Source of the DNA: Bacillus sp. FJAT-25509
Lineage (GTDB): Bacteria > Bacillota > Bacilli > Bacillales > Bacillaceae_G
NCBI RefSeq assembly: GCF_001420605.1
Contig: NZ_LJIZ01000019.1
Span: forward strand, 124,001-188,000
DNA length: 64,000 nt
Reading direction: 5' to 3'
Below, piece by piece: positions 1 to 9,593 of the stretch. The notes below the pieces were generated by a model that saw only the letters and a list, made by a program, of their open reading frames with translations, was not told where the DNA came from and did not search any database. Position 1 is the first letter of the stretch, and the number at the start of each line of letters is the position of its first letter. A program made the position numbers and the translations under genes.

Positions 1-34
1 AAAAGATAATTGAAAACGTTATAGAGGTGGTAAT

Positions 35-1009
35 ATGCGCCCGATTTTATTAGGAGTATTAGCGGCATTTTTCTTTTCAATCACATTTATTTTAAACCGC
101 TCGATGGAATTATCCGGTGGAAGTTGGATTTGGAGCGCATCTTTAAGATACTTTTTTATGGTTCCTTTTTTATTGATCATTGTAATAGCTAGAAGAAATT
201 TTTATGATTTATTGAAAGAAATGAGAGGGAAATTAAAAAGTTGGATTATATGGTCAACAATTGGATTCGGTTTATTTTATGCACCAATATGTCTTGCAGC
301 AGTTTATTCTCCAGGATGGCTAATAGCTAGTTCATGGCAGATAACGATTTTATCTGGGTCTCTATTAGCACCATTTTTCTTCATATCAGTTCAAACATCA
401 AATGGAACCCGAAAGGTACGTGGGAAAATTCCTTTTAAAGGATTGGGAATGTCTTTACTAATCATATTTGGTATTTTATTAATGCAAGTTGAGTTAGCTA
501 CAAAAATAGCTATTTCAACAGTTTTAACAGGTATTTTACCAGTTATTATTGCCTCATTTGCATACCCACTTGGCAATCGGAAAATGATGGAAATATGTGA
601 TGGTAAGCTGGATGTATATCAACGCGTTTTAGGAATGACTTTAGCAAGTTTACCGTTTTGGATCATCCTATCAATCTATGGTTTATATACTGTAGGACTA
701 CCAAGTCAAAACCAAGTATCACAATCATTAATGGTAGCGATCTCATCGGGAGTAATTGCTACTGTATTATTTTTTCAAGCTACTGATTTAGTAAGGGGAA
801 ATATGCAAAAATTAGGTGCAGTAGAAGCAACCCAATCCATGGAAGTATTATTCACGGTAATTGGTGAAATGATCTTCTTATCATCAGCATCTCCATCAAT
901 TATTTCTTGGTTTGGAATGGTTATTATAATGATTGGCATGATTTTACATAGTTATCTATCACAGAGGGGTAAGTCCGTACAGCAAGATAGGGAAACTGTT
1001 AATTTATGA
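35..1009 (+). CDS. DMT-superfamily efflux transporter (EmrE-like family)
   Basis: A 324-residue integral membrane protein with about ten hydrophobic segments, typical of the drug/metabolite transporter superfamily with two fused five-helix halves. The N-terminus (MRPILLGVLAAFFFSITFIL) and the motif SGGSWIWSASLRYFF fit the Bacillus 'multidrug resistance efflux transporter' group. A GAGGTGG ribosome site lies 6 nt before the ATG. The substrate cannot be read from sequence. It stands alone: the next gene starts about 90 nt downstream with its own ribosome site. The family is well supported; drug export is only a family-level guess. Confidence 0.8.
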   Translation: MRPILLGVLAAFFFSITFILNRSMELSGGSWIWSASLRYFFMVPFLLIIVIARRNFYDLLKEMRGKLKSWIIWSTIGFGLFYAPICLAAVYSPGWLIASSWQITILSGSLLAPFFFISVQTSNGTRKVRGKIPFKGLGMSLLIIFGILLMQVELATKIAISTVLTGILPVIIASFAYPLGNRKMMEICDGKLDVYQRVLGMTLASLPFWIILSIYGLYTVGLPSQNQVSQSLMVAISSGVIATVLFFQATDLVRGNMQKLGAVEATQSMEVLFTVIGEMIFLSSASPSIISWFGMVIIMIGMILHSYLSQRGKSVQQDRETVNL

Positions 1010-1095
1010 AACGTTATTCAATGAAATTCAACTAACGAAAAAACTTCAAGTATATACTTTTTGAATGACTAACCTAGTGGAAAGAGGTGATTAAT

Positions 1096-2028
1096 ATGTA
1101 TAAAGAATTCAATGAATCACTTGTATTAGATAAAAATAAGAATTCAGTATCCATCTTAACACCAAAAGATTTTAGTTTTAAAGAATGCTTAGTATTTTTG
1201 GCAAGATCAAAAAATGAGGTAGTCCATCAAGTTAATGGGGAATATTTTTTTAAACTTATTAAAATAGAAAATAGATTAATTTTACTAAAAGTAAGTAGTG
1301 CACATAACCAATTATTAATTGAATTTCCAGACCAAAATCCAAATGAAGAAATAAAAGTAGCTTCAGCAGCCTTTATATGGGAATTATTTGATTTAAACAG
1401 AGACCTAACCGAATTCTATCAATTAAGTAAAGAGAATCAAATGCTACAGTTGCTAATTGAACAGCATTTTGGCCTTCGCATAATTGGAATTCCGGATTTA
1501 TTTGAAGCATTTACATGGGCAATTATGGGGCAACAAATCAATCTGTCATTTGCGTTTTCTCTGAAAAGAAGCTTTGTTGAAAAATATGGAGAAAGCTTTA
1601 GATGGAATGATGAAATTTTTTGGCTATTTCCAACTCCAGATGTAATATCCAAACTTGAAGTTTCTGATTTAACTAGTCTGAAATTTACAACACGAAAAGC
1701 GGAATATGTGATTGGGATTGCAAAATTAATGACAGAAGGATTCATTTCAAAAGAATCTCTCAATCGTTTAATTTCATACGAGAAAAAGTTAAATAAGTTA
1801 TTAGAAATTAGAGGAGTTGGGAACTGGACTGCTGATTACGTTTTGATGAAATGTTTACAAGAGAAATCTGCGTTTCCAATTGCCGATGTAGGAATACATA
1901 ATGCATTAAAAAATCAACTATCATTAGAGAAAAAACCTTCAATTGAAGAAATTAAGAAGATGGCTACAAAATGGAAGGGCTGGGAGGCTTACGTAACGTT
2001 TTATTTATGGAGATCATTATATTCCTAA
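1096..2028 (+). CDS. DNA-3-methyladenine glycosylase II (AlkA/HhH-GPD family)
   Basis: Base-excision repair glycosylase that removes alkylated purines. The C-terminal half carries the helix-hairpin-helix LLEIRGVGNWTADYVL followed by AFPIADVGIHNALK, whose Asp matches the catalytic Asp of HhH-GPD enzymes. The N-terminal part resembles the beta-rich AlkA_N domain, and MGQQINLSFAF is a typical glycosylase-fold segment. I start at the ATG at 1096, because the GTG at 1087 lies inside the AAAGAGGTGA ribosome site; this gives 310 residues, normal for Bacillus AlkA/YfjP-type proteins. No adaptive-response partner is adjacent. Confidence 0.88.
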   Translation: MYKEFNESLVLDKNKNSVSILTPKDFSFKECLVFLARSKNEVVHQVNGEYFFKLIKIENRLILLKVSSAHNQLLIEFPDQNPNEEIKVASAAFIWELFDLNRDLTEFYQLSKENQMLQLLIEQHFGLRIIGIPDLFEAFTWAIMGQQINLSFAFSLKRSFVEKYGESFRWNDEIFWLFPTPDVISKLEVSDLTSLKFTTRKAEYVIGIAKLMTEGFISKESLNRLISYEKKLNKLLEIRGVGNWTADYVLMKCLQEKSAFPIADVGIHNALKNQLSLEKKPSIEEIKKMATKWKGWEAYVTFYLWRSLYS

Positions 2029-2141
2029 ATACATAATACAAAGTAAAGTTCACTAAAATTGAAAAATCCCCCTAAATTTCGATACATGATTGGTATTTAT
2101 TGTTAAAATAATGTTGTAACAAGAATAATTGGGGGAAAAGC

Positions 2142-2234
2142 ATGAAAAGACTTATTTTATCATTTTCCGAAAGAAGACTCCTTCCTCAATTACGTGCAGG
2201 TGTGATAACATCACCAGTAATAGGTGGTAGTTGA
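2142..2234 (+). pseudogene. Short open frame, possibly the 5' end of the disrupted nuclease gene
   Basis: Thirty codons start at an ATG with a good GGGGGAAAA ribosome site. They begin MKRLILSF, like a secretion-signal start, then turn charged and end at a TGA. About 1.45 kb downstream lies the C-terminus of a thermonuclease/Excalibur protein, so this may be the original start region after insertion and deletion. The sequence after MKRLILSF does not look like a signal peptide, so part of it may be foreign. Low certainty. Confidence 0.3.
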
Positions 2235-3693
2235 ATGTCGGTTAGGCGTATGCTTAAAGGCTTTTTTTGTTGCCCGTTTCATATCTCAATGATCTATTCA
2301 GTCTTAAGTAAGATAAGGGCTGAGGTTACAATTATTTTAGATAGCGATAATCTGTATTCTTAATATATTACCATCTTGTGTTAGTTGTAATGAAGTGAGG
2401 TGAAAACAATGCTAGTCAATAAAGCATATAAATTCCATATCTATCCAACTAAAGAACAGGAAACCCTAATTGTTAAAACAATCGGATGTAGTCGTTTTAT
2501 ATTCAATCGCTTTTTAGGTCAATGGAAAGATGCATACAAAGAAACTGGCAAAAGATTAACATACAATTCTTGTTCTGCTGAATTAACACAGTTGAAAAAA
2601 GAGTTAATATGGCTAAAAGAAGTTGACAGCATTGCTCTTCAATCCTCACTGAAAAGCCTTAGCGATTCTTATTCACGATTCTTCAACAAGCAGAATAACG
2701 CACCACGCTTTAAGTCTAAAAAGAATCAAGTTCAATCCTATACAACAAAAGAAACGAATGGAAATATTGCCGTTGTCGAAAACAAAATAAAACTCCCTAA
2801 ACTTGGTCTTGTTCGCTTTGCTAAAAGTCGTGAAGTACATGGTCGTGTTTTAAATGCGACCGTTAGACGTACTCCGAGTGGTAAATACTTTGTATCCATT
2901 CTTGCAGAAGTAGACGTACTACCACTGGTGAAAGCTGAATCATCGATTGGTATCGACTTAGGCATTACTGATTTTGCCATTTTGTCTGACGGAAGAAAAA
3001 TTGACAACAATAAATTTACTGCCAAAATGGAAAAGAAACTAAAACGTGAACAGCGGAAACTTTCAAGACGTGCGTTACATGCTAAAAAGAATGGGGTTAA
3101 TCTTTTTGATGCAAAAAACTATCAGAAACAAAAACGAAAAGTCGCTAGATTACACGAAAGAGTATTGAATCAACGTGACGATTTCCTTAACAAGTTGAGT
3201 ACAGAAATCATCAAAAACCACGATATAATCTGTATTGAAACCTTGAAAATTAAGGGAATGTTACGTAATCACAAATTAGCCAAATCTATCTCTGATGTAT
3301 CATGGTCTGCATTTGTATCTAAATTAGAATACAAAGCTACATGGTATGGTAAAACAATCATGAAAGTAAGTAAATGGTTTCCATCCAGCCAAATATGTTC
3401 TGATTGTGGGTACCAAGATTGCAAGAAATCTCTTGCAATCAGGGAATGGACCTGTCCTATTTGCCATCAACATCACGATCGAGATATAAATGCCAGTAAA
3501 AATATCCTAGCTGAAGGCTTACGAGCATTGGCTTTGGCATAAATAACCATAGAACCGTAGGAATCTACGGGGATAGCTTGGCAAATATGAGAAACCTCTG
3601 CTGGCAAAGAAATAACACTTGCAAGTATGCTCAGTTCCCAAGAATCTCCCACTTCAAACAACCAGTAAAGGTGTTAAGTGGTGAGTAGTTCAA
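2232..3693 (+). mobile_element. IS200/IS605-family element, TnpB-only (IS1341 group)
   Basis: The element carries tnpB without a TnpA transposase. The right end is recognisable: a structured 3' segment closing in a CTCCCACTT...AAGTGGTGAG hairpin and the terminal GTAGTTCAA, after which thermonuclease coding sequence begins. The left end is not certain; I place it near TTGAATG at 2232, just before an imperfect palindromic stretch. IS200/IS605 elements insert without target duplication, so no direct repeat is expected. With no tnpA here, movement would need a related element elsewhere. Confidence 0.7.
2409..3542 (+). CDS. tnpB: RNA-guided endonuclease TnpB
   Basis: A 377-residue TnpB, full length for the family. 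The RuvC-like triad looks intact: D183 in [11 protein letters not shown]277 in [12 protein letters not shown] and D359 in [12 protein letters not shown] four-Cys zinc finger (CSDCGYQDC...CPIC) sits between the last two motifs. The N-terminal helix-turn-helix segment ([20 protein letters not shown]) is present. I start at the ATG at 2409, because the upstream GTG lies within the GTGAGGTG ribosome site. Family members cut DNA under guidance of an RNA made from the element's right end; activity here is inferred from the complete motifs. Confidence 0.93.
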   Translation: MLVNKAYKFHIYPTKEQETLIVKTIGCSRFIFNRFLGQWKDAYKETGKRLTYNSCSAELTQLKKELIWLKEVDSIALQSSLKSLSDSYSRFFNKQNNAPRFKSKKNQVQSYTTKETNGNIAVVENKIKLPKLGLVRFAKSREVHGRVLNATVRRTPSGKYFVSILAEVDVLPLVKAESSIGIDLGITDFAILSDGRKIDNNKFTAKMEKKLKREQRKLSRRALHAKKNGVNLFDAKNYQKQKRKVARLHERVLNQRDDFLNKLSTEIIKNHDIICIETLKIKGMLRNHKLAKSISDVSWSAFVSKLEYKATWYGKTIMKVSKWFPSSQICSDCGYQDCKKSLAIREWTCPICHQHHDRDINASKNILAEGLRALALA

Positions 3694-3710
3694 GATTATG
3701 GTAATTATTC
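3500..3710 (+). ncRNA. Putative omega (reRNA) guide RNA of TnpB
   Basis: TnpB guide RNAs are transcribed through the tnpB 3' end and the right end of the element, with the guide supplied by the flanking host DNA. The region after the tnpB stop is non-coding and structured (CCGTAGGAATCTACGG hairpin near 3555-3570, terminal CTCCCACTT/AAGTGGTGAG stem near 3645-3685). If the boundary at about 3692 is right, the guide starts at GATTATGGTAATTATTCC in the nuclease remnant. Both ends are approximate. Confidence 0.55.
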
Positions 3711-3948
3711 CTATGAAGCAGAGCTAAGAAGCTTACAAGCAACTGCTAAGCAGCTGGGTGTTGGTTTTTGGAGCAAAAATAAAACCAATCAAACAAAAAC
3801 GAATAATTCGTCTAAAAATAATAAACAGTATTTTAAAAATTGCACGGACTTAAGAAAAATCTATCCAAATGGAGTACCAAAAGGGAATAAAGCGTACCAA
3901 GCACAACTGGATCGTGATCATGATAATTATGCGTGTGAAACAGAGTAA
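3685..3948 (+). pseudogene. C-terminal remnant of a thermonuclease/Excalibur protein
   Basis: The open frame from just inside the IS right end reads VVQDYGNYSYEAELRSLQAT and AKQLGVGFW, the conserved end of the staphylococcal-nuclease fold. A Lys/Asn-rich linker and an Excalibur calcium-binding module follow (NCTDLRKIYPNGVP ... DRDHDNYACETE). An in-frame TGA lies immediately upstream at 3682, and no start or catalytic half remains, so the gene is dead here. It was probably a secreted Ca-dependent nuclease, interrupted by the adjacent element. Confidence 0.8.
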
Positions 3949-3950
3949 AA

Positions 3951-3973
3951 ACACCTATTACTAGGTGTTTTTT
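3951..3973 (+). terminator. Rho-independent terminator of the nuclease remnant
   Basis: ACACCTA/TAGGTGT stem with a 4-nt loop followed by six T, starting two bases after the stop codon. Confidence 0.8.
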
Positions 3974-4176
3974 ATCTGATTAGGTCTGTTATTTTCGAAT
4001 TAAATCCCTGAGTCTTGGAATTATTAAGTTTTGTCTTAAAAATTTTAAAAGAGCAGCAATTCTACAAAGGATTTTCGGTTTAATAATAGAATAGTATTAG
4101 TGCCTAAAAAATTATTTTTACAATCTTGTTTAATCATGACAAAATATAAATAAGAAAAATTGAAGAGGACGGGACT

Positions 4177-4590
4177 ATGATTAAATTTTTTAAACGACTA
4201 TTTAGTAAAGAAAAAACAAATCAAGTTACATTGCCATTAAAAGAAACTCGTTCCCTATCAAAAGTGGAAATCGAATATATTATTAGTGAGTTTACTGATA
4301 AACAGAATAAATTAGTAGGGGATATGAAAATAAATTCTGTTAATAATGCCGATATTGAGTTTAATGAACTAATCACAAATAGAATCACGAATAATTTAAA
4401 GTACAGAATACCTTTTTTAGAAATTGAGTTAATTTATTTAAATAATGTCTTAAGAGGAAAGAAAGTAAAATCAATAAAATATAAATTGTTTCATCAAGTC
4501 AGAGATACTGAAACGACAGAAATAACAGATATGGTTATAAATCAAGGATATTCTTTCGTTCCTTCAGTAGGTTATTTGAAAATTGGATAA
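4177..4590 (+). CDS. Hypothetical protein, 137 aa
   Basis: I do not recognise the family. The protein starts with a basic, amphipathic N-terminus (MIKFFKRLFSKEK), which may be a membrane-surface anchor, and continues as a soluble, Glu/Asn/Lys-rich domain with no Cys. The ATG has a GAAGAGGAC ribosome site about 8 nt upstream, and a strong terminator follows 14 nt after the stop, so this is a self-contained single-gene unit. Codon use matches the neighbours. Confidence 0.65.
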   Translation: MIKFFKRLFSKEKTNQVTLPLKETRSLSKVEIEYIISEFTDKQNKLVGDMKINSVNNADIEFNELITNRITNNLKYRIPFLEIELIYLNNVLRGKKVKSIKYKLFHQVRDTETTEITDMVINQGYSFVPSVGYLKIG

Positions 4591-4604
4591 AATTATAATG
4601 AAAT

Positions 4605-4634
4605 CCCACAAGGTTATGTTCCTTGTGGGTTTTA
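4605..4634 (+). terminator. Rho-independent terminator
   Basis: CCCACAAGG/CCTTGTGGG, a 9-bp perfect stem with a 7-nt loop and a T tail, ends the 137-aa gene. Confidence 0.85.
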
Positions 4635-4746
4635 TGTTTTTCTTGAATTGCGTTTGGTATAAGTGGTTCAATTAATTGGCCATAGTATTTTGTACATAAA
4701 GCCATAATGCTCACTTTCTAAGGTTAGAAATCCAAAACTCTGATGG

Positions 4747-6255
4747 TTACCCTTGATTATGTGCCTCAAAATTCTCATTTGCCGTTGATTTAGGTAAATC
4801 GTTAACCTCATAAGCCACCCTTATTCCAGATTCGATTGCGCCTTGAATCCAACCTGGCGCTGTAGAAGTGTGATCACCAGCGAAATGGATTAGTCCTTCT
4901 GGAGTTGAAATATATGGAGCAATCTCTGTTTGCTGGTCAGGTTTGAAAATAGCAAAAGCTCCACCTGAAAAAGGATTTTCTGACCAACTAAATGTATTAC
5001 CAGTAATAAACTCATTATATATTTCTTTACCGTAAATTCTGGATAAATCTTCTAGCGCATTCTCTATTTGTTCTTTTTCAGTTAAGCTATCCCAAATTGA
5101 TGCATTATCTTCCCATGTATAGCTAGCTAATATGACGCCTGGGCCCTCTGAGCCAACGGATTGGCTTGGGAAATAGGAATAACGAACAGGTAAATCAGAA
5201 ATCATTTTTCCACCAATATTACCTGTTTTCTCCCAAAATCTAGTTTTAAATTGTAATCCAATTTTAGTCGAAGGAACATAATGTAATTGTCGAATTGCTT
5301 TATATTTGTTATAAGAAAATAAATCGCGTGGAATGATTTCAACGAAGTTTAGTAAAGAAAAAGGTATGGTAATGATGGCTAAGTCTCCAGTTACAGTATA
5401 TGCCTGCGAGGTTTGTGTATCCTCTGTATGAATCGTTACAGAAGAATCGTGTTGTTCAATTTTTTTCATTTTTTGATTTAAAAAAATATTTTCTTTTAAT
5501 TCAGGTAGGAATGAATACGGTAAGTGATCATTTCCACCTTTTATTTCATAAAATTTTAGTCCAGGAGTAAATAGAATCATTACTTCTCGAAGTAAGGCAG
5601 TGAATGAAAGCTCAGGAAAGCCTTCCATCCCAAGCATAACCTTAATCATATCAATGGCTCCAACTGATAATGTTCTACCATATGGATTGTATTTTAAATA
5701 ATATTCCATTGAATAACGATCAAGTAATTTAATAACGATTTCCCAATTCTTTTTTGGATTCTTTTTAATAAAGTCAGTTACAGGTTGCATGGCGTATTGA
5801 GCCAAATATTCAGCTGTTTTACCTTTTTCAGATGGTGAAGTAGGGAAGTTAAGAATGTCGGGATTTTCTTCATACAGCTTTTGAATGGTTCTTACATTGT
5901 TTACGTATATAATATCGTTTGGAGTACTATTAATGAATTCTTCTAAAGGGAGGTTAAATTTCTTAATATATTCTAAAACAAGCAAGTGAATAGATGGTAA
6001 TCGCATTGCACCATTTTCCATATACTGTCCTGCATAAAAATTACGATTAGTAAAAATACGACCACCAATTCGATCATTTCCTTCGAGAACTGTTACTTCA
6101 TGTCCTGCTCCTTTTAAAAGTGAAGCAGCTACTAAACCTGATATCCCAGCACCTACAATAATAATATTTTTAGGCTCAAGTGTTTTTGGTAGTCCTGTAC
6201 GAATTGTTTGAAGCATTATTTCCATTGATATAGGAGGCTCCATACTAACTGGCAT
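4747..6255 (-). CDS. Flavin monoamine oxidase / L-amino-acid oxidase family protein
   Basis: A 502-residue FAD oxidoreductase. Residues 31-70 hold the dinucleotide-binding fold (IIIVGAGISGLVAASLL, then VTVLEGNDRIGGR), and the C-terminus has the second FAD motif, HFAGDHTSTAPGWIQGAIES. Layout and length match amine/L-amino-acid oxidases that deaminate oxidatively and release peroxide. No signal peptide is visible; the first 30 residues look like the helical N-terminus seen in tryptophan 2-monooxygenase-like proteins. Start at ATG with a GAGGAGCG ribosome site. Exact substrate unknown. Confidence 0.82.
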   Translation of the reverse strand: MPVSMEPPISMEIMLQTIRTGLPKTLEPKNIIIVGAGISGLVAASLLKGAGHEVTVLEGNDRIGGRIFTNRNFYAGQYMENGAMRLPSIHLLVLEYIKKFNLPLEEFINSTPNDIIYVNNVRTIQKLYEENPDILNFPTSPSEKGKTAEYLAQYAMQPVTDFIKKNPKKNWEIVIKLLDRYSMEYYLKYNPYGRTLSVGAIDMIKVMLGMEGFPELSFTALLREVMILFTPGLKFYEIKGGNDHLPYSFLPELKENIFLNQKMKKIEQHDSSVTIHTEDTQTSQAYTVTGDLAIITIPFSLLNFVEIIPRDLFSYNKYKAIRQLHYVPSTKIGLQFKTRFWEKTGNIGGKMISDLPVRYSYFPSQSVGSEGPGVILASYTWEDNASIWDSLTEKEQIENALEDLSRIYGKEIYNEFITGNTFSWSENPFSGGAFAIFKPDQQTEIAPYISTPEGLIHFAGDHTSTAPGWIQGAIESGIRVAYEVNDLPKSTANENFEAHNQG

Positions 6256-6354
6256 AATTTCGCTCCTCTATATTTATGACATTCATAGAAGTTTATTCAA
6301 AAATAGAAGAATATAGAAGAGGTTAAAAGCAGGATTAGGAATAGAAATGGCATA

Positions 6355-6383
6355 AGAAAAAGAGCTTGAAAAATCAAAGCTCT
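6355..6383 (-). terminator. Rho-independent terminator of the lmo0937-type gene
   Basis: On the minus strand, an AGAGCTT/AAGCTCT stem is followed by a T-rich tail 31 nt after the stop of the small membrane protein. Confidence 0.6.
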
Positions 6384-6413
6384 CGGTTTGTAGAAAATTC
6401 CCCTAAAAATTTG

Positions 6414-6554
6414 CTACTTTTTACGTCTAAATAGGTTAACGATAAATACAATAATTGCGATAATTAATAGAATATGAATTAGACCGCCTGCGATATGGAA
6501 AGTAAAAAAACCTAATACCCATAAGATTAAAAGAATAAAAAATAAAATCCACAT
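6414..6554 (-). CDS. lmo0937-family small membrane protein
   Basis: A 46-residue, almost entirely hydrophobic peptide: MWILFFILLILWVLGFF, a short FHIAGGLIHILL turn, a second hydrophobic helix, and the basic end NLFRRKK. This two-helix hairpin with central Gly-Gly is the signature of the lmo0937 family of Bacilli. An AAAGGAAT ribosome site lies 7 nt before the ATG. It has its own terminator. In other Bacilli relatives are often stress-associated, but no sigma-B promoter was assigned here. Confidence 0.8.
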   Translation of the reverse strand: MWILFFILLILWVLGFFTFHIAGGLIHILLIIAIIVFIVNLFRRKK

Positions 6555-6635
6555 AATATGAACATTCCTTTCTTGATGACTGTATTATTACGTTGTCCAA
6601 TTTTAACTTTCATATCCATTTATTGAGCACAAAAG

Positions 6636-6666
6636 TGAAAAAGCTACCAAAATAGGTAGCTTTTTC
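6636..6666. terminator. Terminator after nadE (symmetrical)
   Basis: AAGCTACC/GGTAGCTT stem flanked by A-runs and T-runs. It can end the nad operon on the minus strand and could also work on the plus strand. Confidence 0.75.
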
Positions 6667-6683
6667 GGGCTGTCTGAAATGTA

Positions 6684-7505
6684 TTAAAATTTATCAAAAA
6701 CAGTGTAAGGCATTTGTCTCTTATGTCTTGATTTATTAAACCATGATTCGATTTTTGCTTGAGAGTCACTATTAATTTCTTTGCCTTCTAAGTAATCATC
6801 GATATCATCGTATGTAACACCAAGTGCGACTTCATCTGCTAATTGAGGACGATCCTCTTCAAGGTCAGCAGTCGGAACTTTTTCATAAAGCTTTGGTGGA
6901 CAATTTAATTCTTTTAGCAGCATCTTTCCTTGTCGTTTATTTAGACGGAAGATCGGACAAAGGTCTGAACCACCATCGCCATATTTAGTGTAAAAACCAG
7001 TAACAGCCTCAGCGGAATGGTCAGTGCCTAAGACAACACACCCATTCATAGCAGCAATGCTATATTGAGCTTTCATTCTTTCACGAGCCTTTTCATTACC
7101 TTTTGCAAAATCAGTAAGGTCTACGCCAATATCTTTTAATGTGTTAACACTAGCATCTACAGCAGCTTTAATATTCACTGTGTAGGTCTTAGTTGGTTGG
7201 ATAAACTTTAACGCTTCCTGGCAGTCCTCTTCGTCCATTTGAACGCCATATGGTAATCGAATTGCGATAAATAGATAGTTTTTTTCTGATTGCTCACTAT
7301 TTAATTCATCTATTGCGATTTGTGCAAGCTTACCAGTTAAAGTTGAATCTTGACCACCTGAAATACCTAATACAAATCCATTTAAAAAAGGGTGTTTTTT
7401 AAGATAGCTTTTTAGGAAATCAACACTTATTCTTACTTCCTCTTTAGGATCGATAACTGGCTTTACTTTCATTTCTTCGACAATTTCTTTTTGTAAACTG
7501 TTCAA
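6684..7505 (-). CDS. nadE: NAD synthetase, NH3-dependent
   Basis: Amidates deamido-NAD to NAD with ATP and ammonia, the last step of the pathway. The 273-residue protein has the pyrophosphatase P-loop [15 protein letters not shown] near residue 46, and the deamido-NAD-binding stretch [20 protein letters not shown]. No glutaminase domain is present, so it uses free ammonia. The start is a TTG that overlaps the nadD stop (TTGA), with GGAG from the nadD end as ribosome site: translational coupling. It is the last gene of the pncA-pncB-nadD-nadE operon. Confidence 0.95.
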   Translation of the reverse strand: MNSLQKEIVEEMKVKPVIDPKEEVRISVDFLKSYLKKHPFLNGFVLGISGGQDSTLTGKLAQIAIDELNSEQSEKNYLFIAIRLPYGVQMDEEDCQEALKFIQPTKTYTVNIKAAVDASVNTLKDIGVDLTDFAKGNEKARERMKAQYSIAAMNGCVVLGTDHSAEAVTGFYTKYGDGGSDLCPIFRLNKRQGKMLLKELNCPPKLYEKVPTADLEEDRPQLADEVALGVTYDDIDDYLEGKEINSDSQAKIESWFNKSRHKRQMPYTVFDKF

Positions 7506-8131
7506 TCTTCATTCTCCTTTTGATACAGATTGTATTTTTTTATATAAGCGTAGCAATCCTCAGGTAATAAATATCTTGGCTCGCCACCTTTTGCAAACTC
7601 TTCTCGGATATATGTTGAACTAATTTCCATCGCTAATCCTTTATCAATTAGATGAAATCTTGAACCGTTATCATTGTTTCTTAATAAGGGAGAACGAGAG
7701 ATGGTTTTTAACATATCAATTCCATCACGAGCCATTACAATGAATTTATTTTCGGAAACTAATTGGTCCCCGTATTTCCATTTTCCTTCTGCAATATCTT
7801 CTAGGAGATCAGCTCCCATTATGAAATAAACTTCATCTTCACTGTATTTCGCTTTAAAATGGTTCATTGTATAGTAAGTGAAAACTTCCCAAGCCTCTTT
7901 ACTCATTTCATAATCGTCTGCAATAAACTTTGAGTTGTTTTGAATTGCCAGTTTTAACATATTCCAACGATGTTCATCAGTATTATGTAATTGTTTATCT
8001 CTTCTTTTTGAAGAGCATGGTAAAAAGATAACTTTGTCTAATTGACAACGATGAGCAATCGTACTTGCAGTCCATAAATGAACGTTTGTAATCGGATCAA
8101 ACGAACTGCCATAAATCCCAATTTTAGCCAT
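7502..8131 (-). CDS. nadD: Nicotinate/nicotinamide-nucleotide adenylyltransferase
   Basis: Adenylates nicotinate mononucleotide (or NMN) to the dinucleotide. The N-terminus [20 protein letters not shown] carries the nucleotidyltransferase (T/H)xGH-like motif in the form GSSFDPxTNxH, and the C-terminus has [10 protein letters not shown], the ISST/SxxR ATP motif. This differs from the chromosomal Bacillus NadD form (GGTFDPPHxGH), which suggests a salvage-dedicated paralogue. It overlaps pncB by 8 nt upstream and nadE by 4 nt downstream. 209 residues is a normal length. Confidence 0.9.
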   Translation of the reverse strand: MAKIGIYGSSFDPITNVHLWTASTIAHRCQLDKVIFLPCSSKRRDKQLHNTDEHRWNMLKLAIQNNSKFIADDYEMSKEAWEVFTYYTMNHFKAKYSEDEVYFIMGADLLEDIAEGKWKYGDQLVSENKFIVMARDGIDMLKTISRSPLLRNNDNGSRFHLIDKGLAMEISSTYIREEFAKGGEPRYLLPEDCYAYIKKYNLYQKENED

Positions 8132-9593
8132 TTTTCATTTCCTCTGTTTTCTTTCTAGCTTCTGCTATTTTTTCCATTTTGTTATCCCAACATTTTTGAC
8201 TTAAGTCTACTGGATATTCTTCAGGGTTTAATGCACGTTTGTATTCTTCCCAAAGTACACTTAAGTTGTTTTCAGCAAAATCCTGAATGTCTTTAATTGC
8301 AGGAACTTTGTAGACTAATTCACCTTTAGTAAAGATTTGGTGATGAAGTTCTCTAGCTTCAAAATTAGTTACAAACTTACTGATATATGGATGGATTGGG
8401 TGGAATAACTTTATTTTTTCCTCAGACCCTGGATCTTCATCTTCAAGGGCAATATAATCAGCCTCAGCGTGATGGTTCACTGTATTAATAATTCGATACA
8501 ATTTCTTTAGTCCAGGAGTTGTTACTTTTTCAGGGTTTTGAGAAATTTTTATTGTATCGATCATTTTCCCATTTTCATCTTCAATACTTACTAATTTATA
8601 AACAGCTCCAAGGGCCGGTTGATCATATGCTGTAATAAGTTTTGTTCCTATTCCCCAAGAATCAATTTTTGCTCCTTGCGATTTTAAATTTAAAATTGTA
8701 TATTCATCTAAATCATTCGAAGCAACAATTTTTGTATTTACGAAACCAGCTTCATCGAGCATTTTTCTAGCTTCTTTCGATAAATAGGCTAAGTCACCAC
8801 TATCTAGTCTGATGGCTGCAAAGTTAATTTTATCACCTAGTTCTTTTGCGACTTTAATCGCATTAGGCACTCCACTTTTTAGTGTATCGTATGTATCAAC
8901 TAGGAATGTACAGTTATAATGACGATCCGCATATTTTTTGAAAGCTATGTATTCATCTCGATATGCTTGCACGAGCGCATGTGCATGTGTACCTGAAACA
9001 GGAATGTTAAATAGTTTACCAGCACGAACATTACTAGTCGCATGGAATCCACCAATATAAGCGGCTCTTGCTCCCCAAATGGCAGCATCAAATTCTTGAG
9101 CACGTCTTGTTCCAAATTCCATTAACGTATCAGTACCAACGATATGTTTAATTCGTGAAGCTTTCGTAGCAATTAATGTTTGATAATTAACGATGTTTAA
9201 TAACGCAGTTTCAATTAATTGCGCCTCTAGAAGTGGGGCCTCAACTCTTAAAATTGGTTCATTCCCAAATACTAATTCGCCTTCTTGAATTGATCTAATT
9301 GAACCTGTGAATTTTACACCAGACAAAAATTGAATATATTCATCCTTATATCCTAGTTCTTCTTTTAAATAGTCAAGATCTGAACTACTAAATTTAAAAT
9401 TCTGCAGATAACTGATTATTTTTTCTAAACCTGCAAAGATTGCATATCCATTTCCAAATGGGAGTTTACGAAAATAAAGTTCAAAAATGGCATTTTTATT
9501 GTGAATATTGTCTCCCCAATAAGTTTCGGCCATATTAATTTGATAAAGGTCTGTATGAAGTGCAAGGCTATCATCTTGAAAGTTGTAATTCAT
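8124..9593 (-). CDS. pncB: Nicotinate phosphoribosyltransferase
   Basis: Converts nicotinate and PRPP to nicotinate mononucleotide. The protein has the family N-terminus (DDSLALHTDLYQINMAETYW), the FRKLPFGNGYAIFAGLE segment, GTRRAQEFDAAIWGARAAY, the SGTHAHALV motif and the VDTYDTLKSGVPNA phosphate-binding region. I start at the ATG at 9593, which overlaps the pncA stop as ATGA; a longer frame upstream lies within pncA. The 489 residues match the bacterial NAPRTase family. Confidence 0.95.
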   Translation of the reverse strand: MNYNFQDDSLALHTDLYQINMAETYWGDNIHNKNAIFELYFRKLPFGNGYAIFAGLEKIISYLQNFKFSSSDLDYLKEELGYKDEYIQFLSGVKFTGSIRSIQEGELVFGNEPILRVEAPLLEAQLIETALLNIVNYQTLIATKASRIKHIVGTDTLMEFGTRRAQEFDAAIWGARAAYIGGFHATSNVRAGKLFNIPVSGTHAHALVQAYRDEYIAFKKYADRHYNCTFLVDTYDTLKSGVPNAIKVAKELGDKINFAAIRLDSGDLAYLSKEARKMLDEAGFVNTKIVASNDLDEYTILNLKSQGAKIDSWGIGTKLITAYDQPALGAVYKLVSIEDENGKMIDTIKISQNPEKVTTPGLKKLYRIINTVNHHAEADYIALEDEDPGSEEKIKLFHPIHPYISKFVTNFEARELHHQIFTKGELVYKVPAIKDIQDFAENNLSVLWEEYKRALNPEEYPVDLSQKCWDNKMEKIAEARKKTEEMKNG

